Shown here piece by piece: positions 5,298 through 6,938 of a DNA stretch of 6,938 nt; position 1 is the stretch's first letter; each line of letters starts with the position of its first letter. The notes beneath the pieces are model-generated. The model did not search any database. It was not told where the DNA came from and saw only the letters and a program-made list of their open reading frames with translations. This stretch comes from Gammaproteobacteria bacterium (GTDB taxonomy: Bacteria > Pseudomonadota > Gammaproteobacteria > UBA6429), in contig QIKU01000057.1 in NCBI GenBank assembly GCA_003232015.1, positions 1 to 6,938 of the forward strand. Reading direction: 5' to 3'. A program made the position numbers and the translations under genes.

Positions 5298-6938
5298 ACG
5301 TCTACCTCAGCAGCATCAATAATAAATTGGGCAACACCTTTGTAATCCGTTTTACCTGTACCCAATAATGGCATTTTTTCGGTGATTACCATTTTTTTAG
5401 GCACATTAATTTCTCCTATGCCCTGTTTTTTTGCCTGGGACAAAATGCCTTTACGTGTTGCTTGCTGATACGTTGTTAACAATATCAATTGCTCACCTTT
5501 TTGCGCATCAGGAACAGCAATAACGGCATGTTCATTTTGAGGCCAGGTTGTGGTAGCCAATTCTTCAACCAAAGCTAGGGAAACCATTTCACCACCAATT
5601 TTTGCAAAACGCTTGGCTCGACCACAGATTCGAATAAAACCATTATCATCAATCGTAACGATATCGCCTGTGTCATACCAACCTTCGCCATGAATTGAAA
5701 CAGGGGGCACCAATACACCCGGTTTATTATGTAAATAATAGCCCAACATCACATTGGGCCCTTTTACATACAAACGCCCGCCAACATCAATACCCGGCAC
5801 AGGTTCAAGCTGATACTCAATGCCCGGCATTAAACGCCCCACACTACCCGGCTGATTATCCATGGGGGTATTTGTCGACAAGCCGGGACTGGTTTCAGTG
5901 GTACCATATCCTTCAAATATACGCACACCAAATTTTTCAGACCAAATACGCCGAGTCTCTTCTTGTAATTTTTCCGCACCCGCAAAAACATAGCGAATAC
6001 TATAAAAATCATAAGGGTGTGCAAAACGTGCATAACCCGAGAGAAAGGTGTTCGTACCAAAAAGAATCGTTGCATTCGTTTCGTAAGCAATCTCAGGCAC
6101 AATACGATAATGTAATGGGGAGGGATAGAGAAAAGTCCGCATGCCAGATAGCAAAGGTAATAAGGTTCCTGCGGCTAATCCGAAGGAATGAAACAAAGGC
6201 AACGTATTTAGAATAATATCCTGACCTGTAAAATCAACTCGAGCTGCCAACTGCCCTCGATTCGCCAATAAATTAGTATGCGACAACACCACCCCTTTAG
6301 GTGTGCCCTCAGAACCGGAAGTAAATAACACCACAGCCGGATCACTCGCCTTAGCATTCGAACAATAATTATTGTAGGCCCAACCCGGAAACCAAGCAGA
6401 TAGCCAGCCTCTCAATTTATCAAGACTCGATATTGACTTAACCAAATCTTCCAAATAAATAAATCTAACTTTATCGTTCAAACCTTTTATCACGGGTTCA
6501 AGTTTTGCTAATTGAATAAATCGCCGAGAGGTAATTATATTATCTATTTTTGCTGTTTCGCATGCTTTGAACATACCGTCTATTCCAACAGTATAATTTA
6601 ACATCGCTGGAACCCTACCGTAAACCTGTAAACCCATAAATACTGCAACTGTATTTACCATACTCGGCAATAACACACCTACACTTTCTTTACGTTGAGT
6701 AACTCGCGCCATGGCTTTGCCTATCACAAAACAGCGCGTAATTAATGCATGGTAGTTTAGCGGTCTACGCTCAATATCTTCCACCACCACATGGTTTCTA
6801 CCGTGTATTTTCTCTGCATCCACTAAAGACTGAAACAACGTACAATGAATATTACTGGTGAAAAACATCATCTCGGTCATAATGTCAGCTAACAACCGCC
6901 CCGCATATTTTCTACGAGTTTTACCCTTCAATTCTTTC
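5294..6938 (-). CDS. aas: Acyl-ACP synthetase / 2-acyl-GPE acyltransferase Aas (5' end beyond window)
   Basis: The adenylate-forming half of Aas. It activates a fatty acid with ATP and loads it onto acyl carrier protein, so that the acyl group can be passed to position 1 of a lysophospholipid at the inner membrane. Residues are numbered from the TTG at 6931. The P-loop LFTSGSEGTPKGV is at 202-214, PLFHSFGL at 245-252, YPSPLHYRIVPE at 269-280, EGYGTTETSP at 340-349, YDTGD at 419-423, GRAKRFAKIGGEMVSL at 437-452 and PLLGTGKTDY at 521-530 with catalytic Lys527. YPSPLHYRIVPE and RFAKIGGEMVSL are typical of Aas rather than FadD. That TTG is probably not the start: the frame stays open to the edge, and RRKYAGRLLADIMTEMMF resembles the linker that joins the PlsC-like acyltransferase domain in full-length Aas (about 719 residues in E. 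coli). The acyltransferase domain is therefore expected outside the window. The stop overlaps the lplT start by 4 bases. Confidence 0.92.
   Translation of the reverse strand, partial: KELKGKTRRKYAGRLLADIMTEMMFFTSNIHCTLFQSLVDAEKIHGRNHVVVEDIERRPLNYHALITRCFVIGKAMARVTQRKESVGVLLPSMVNTVAVFMGLQVYGRVPAMLNYTVGIDGMFKACETAKIDNIITSRRFIQLAKLEPVIKGLNDKVRFIYLEDLVKSISSLDKLRGWLSAWFPGWAYNNYCSNAKASDPAVVLFTSGSEGTPKGVVLSHTNLLANRGQLAARVDFTGQDIILNTLPLFHSFGLAAGTLLPLLSGMRTFLYPSPLHYRIVPEIAYETNATILFGTNTFLSGYARFAHPYDFYSIRYVFAGAEKLQEETRRIWSEKFGVRIFEGYGTTETSPGLSTNTPMDNQPGSVGRLMPGIEYQLEPVPGIDVGGRLYVKGPNVMLGYYLHNKPGVLVPPVSIHGEGWYDTGDIVTIDDNGFIRICGRAKRFAKIGGEMVSLALVEELATTTWPQNEHAVIAVPDAQKGEQLILLTTYQQATRKGILSQAKKQGIGEINVPKKMVITEKMPLLGTGKTDYKGVAQFIIDAAEVDV
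5305..5308 (-). promoter_or_regulatory. lplT ribosome binding site inside the end of aas
   Basis: GAGG on the minus strand, 7 bases before the lplT ATG and within the last codons of aas. It fixes the lplT start at 5297. With the ATGA overlap it suggests that ribosomes finishing aas re-initiate on lplT. Confidence 0.7.

Noticed and set aside
5830..6102. A 90-codon frame on the minus strand inside aas
   Set aside because: It is out of frame with aas, which is intact through this stretch with all its motifs.
5695..6216. A 173-codon open frame on the plus strand inside aas
   Set aside because: It lies wholly antisense to a strongly conserved adenylate-forming enzyme, its product has no recognisable domain, and it has no neighbours in its direction.
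6929..6931. TTG as the start codon of a stand-alone acyl-ACP synthetase
   Set aside because: The frame is open to the window edge, there is no room to see a ribosome binding site, and the first residues resemble the interdomain linker of full-length Aas. The gene more likely continues outside.
1..6938. CRISPR arrays, tRNA or rRNA genes, insertion-sequence transposases, integrases
   Set aside because: I saw no spaced short repeats, cloverleaf-like segments, rRNA signatures or transposase/integrase motifs on either strand.

Overview
The window looks like part of a gammaproteobacterial chromosome with moderately low GC. The RhlE-type helicase and the Aas/LplT pair both closely resemble the Enterobacteriaceae versions. 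The hybrid kinase is of a type frequent in marine and environmental gammaproteobacteria. I cannot place the genus from sequence alone. Every gene I can support lies on the minus strand, so transcription runs from high to low coordinates.

Layout in transcription order. (1) 6938-5294: most of aas, the acyl-ACP synthetase half of the acyl-ACP synthetase/2-acylglycerophosphoethanolamine acyltransferase. Its 5' part is cut off by the window edge. (2) 5297-4119: lplT, the lysophospholipid flippase of the MFS superfamily. It overlaps the aas stop by 4 bases (ATGA). (3) 4118-4029: a 90-base spacer with a possible sigma-70 promoter and a small AT-rich inverted repeat. (4) 4028-1155: a 957-residue ammonium-transporter/hybrid histidine kinase fusion (Amt, HAMP-like linker, HisKA, HATPase, degenerate receiver, intact receiver). 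(5) 1154-992: a near-symmetric 163-base palindrome that fills most of the intergenic gap. (6) 952-1: the first 317 residues of an RhlE-type DEAD-box RNA helicase, cut by the left edge.

aas and lplT form one functional unit: LplT brings lysophosphatidylethanolamine across the inner membrane and Aas re-acylates it. The Amt-kinase is a membrane ammonium sensor that probably feeds an external HPt/response-regulator relay, since no HPt or output domain is encoded here. The helicase belongs to RNA metabolism and has no evident link to the others.

The two items most worth a second look are the Amt-hybrid-kinase fusion and the palindrome at 992-1154. In the palindrome, 8 of the 13 arm mismatches would be G.U wobbles in RNA read in the direction of the flanking genes, and none would be in RNA read the other way. 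It may be a mobile palindromic element (MITE-like), a structured RNA element, or both.
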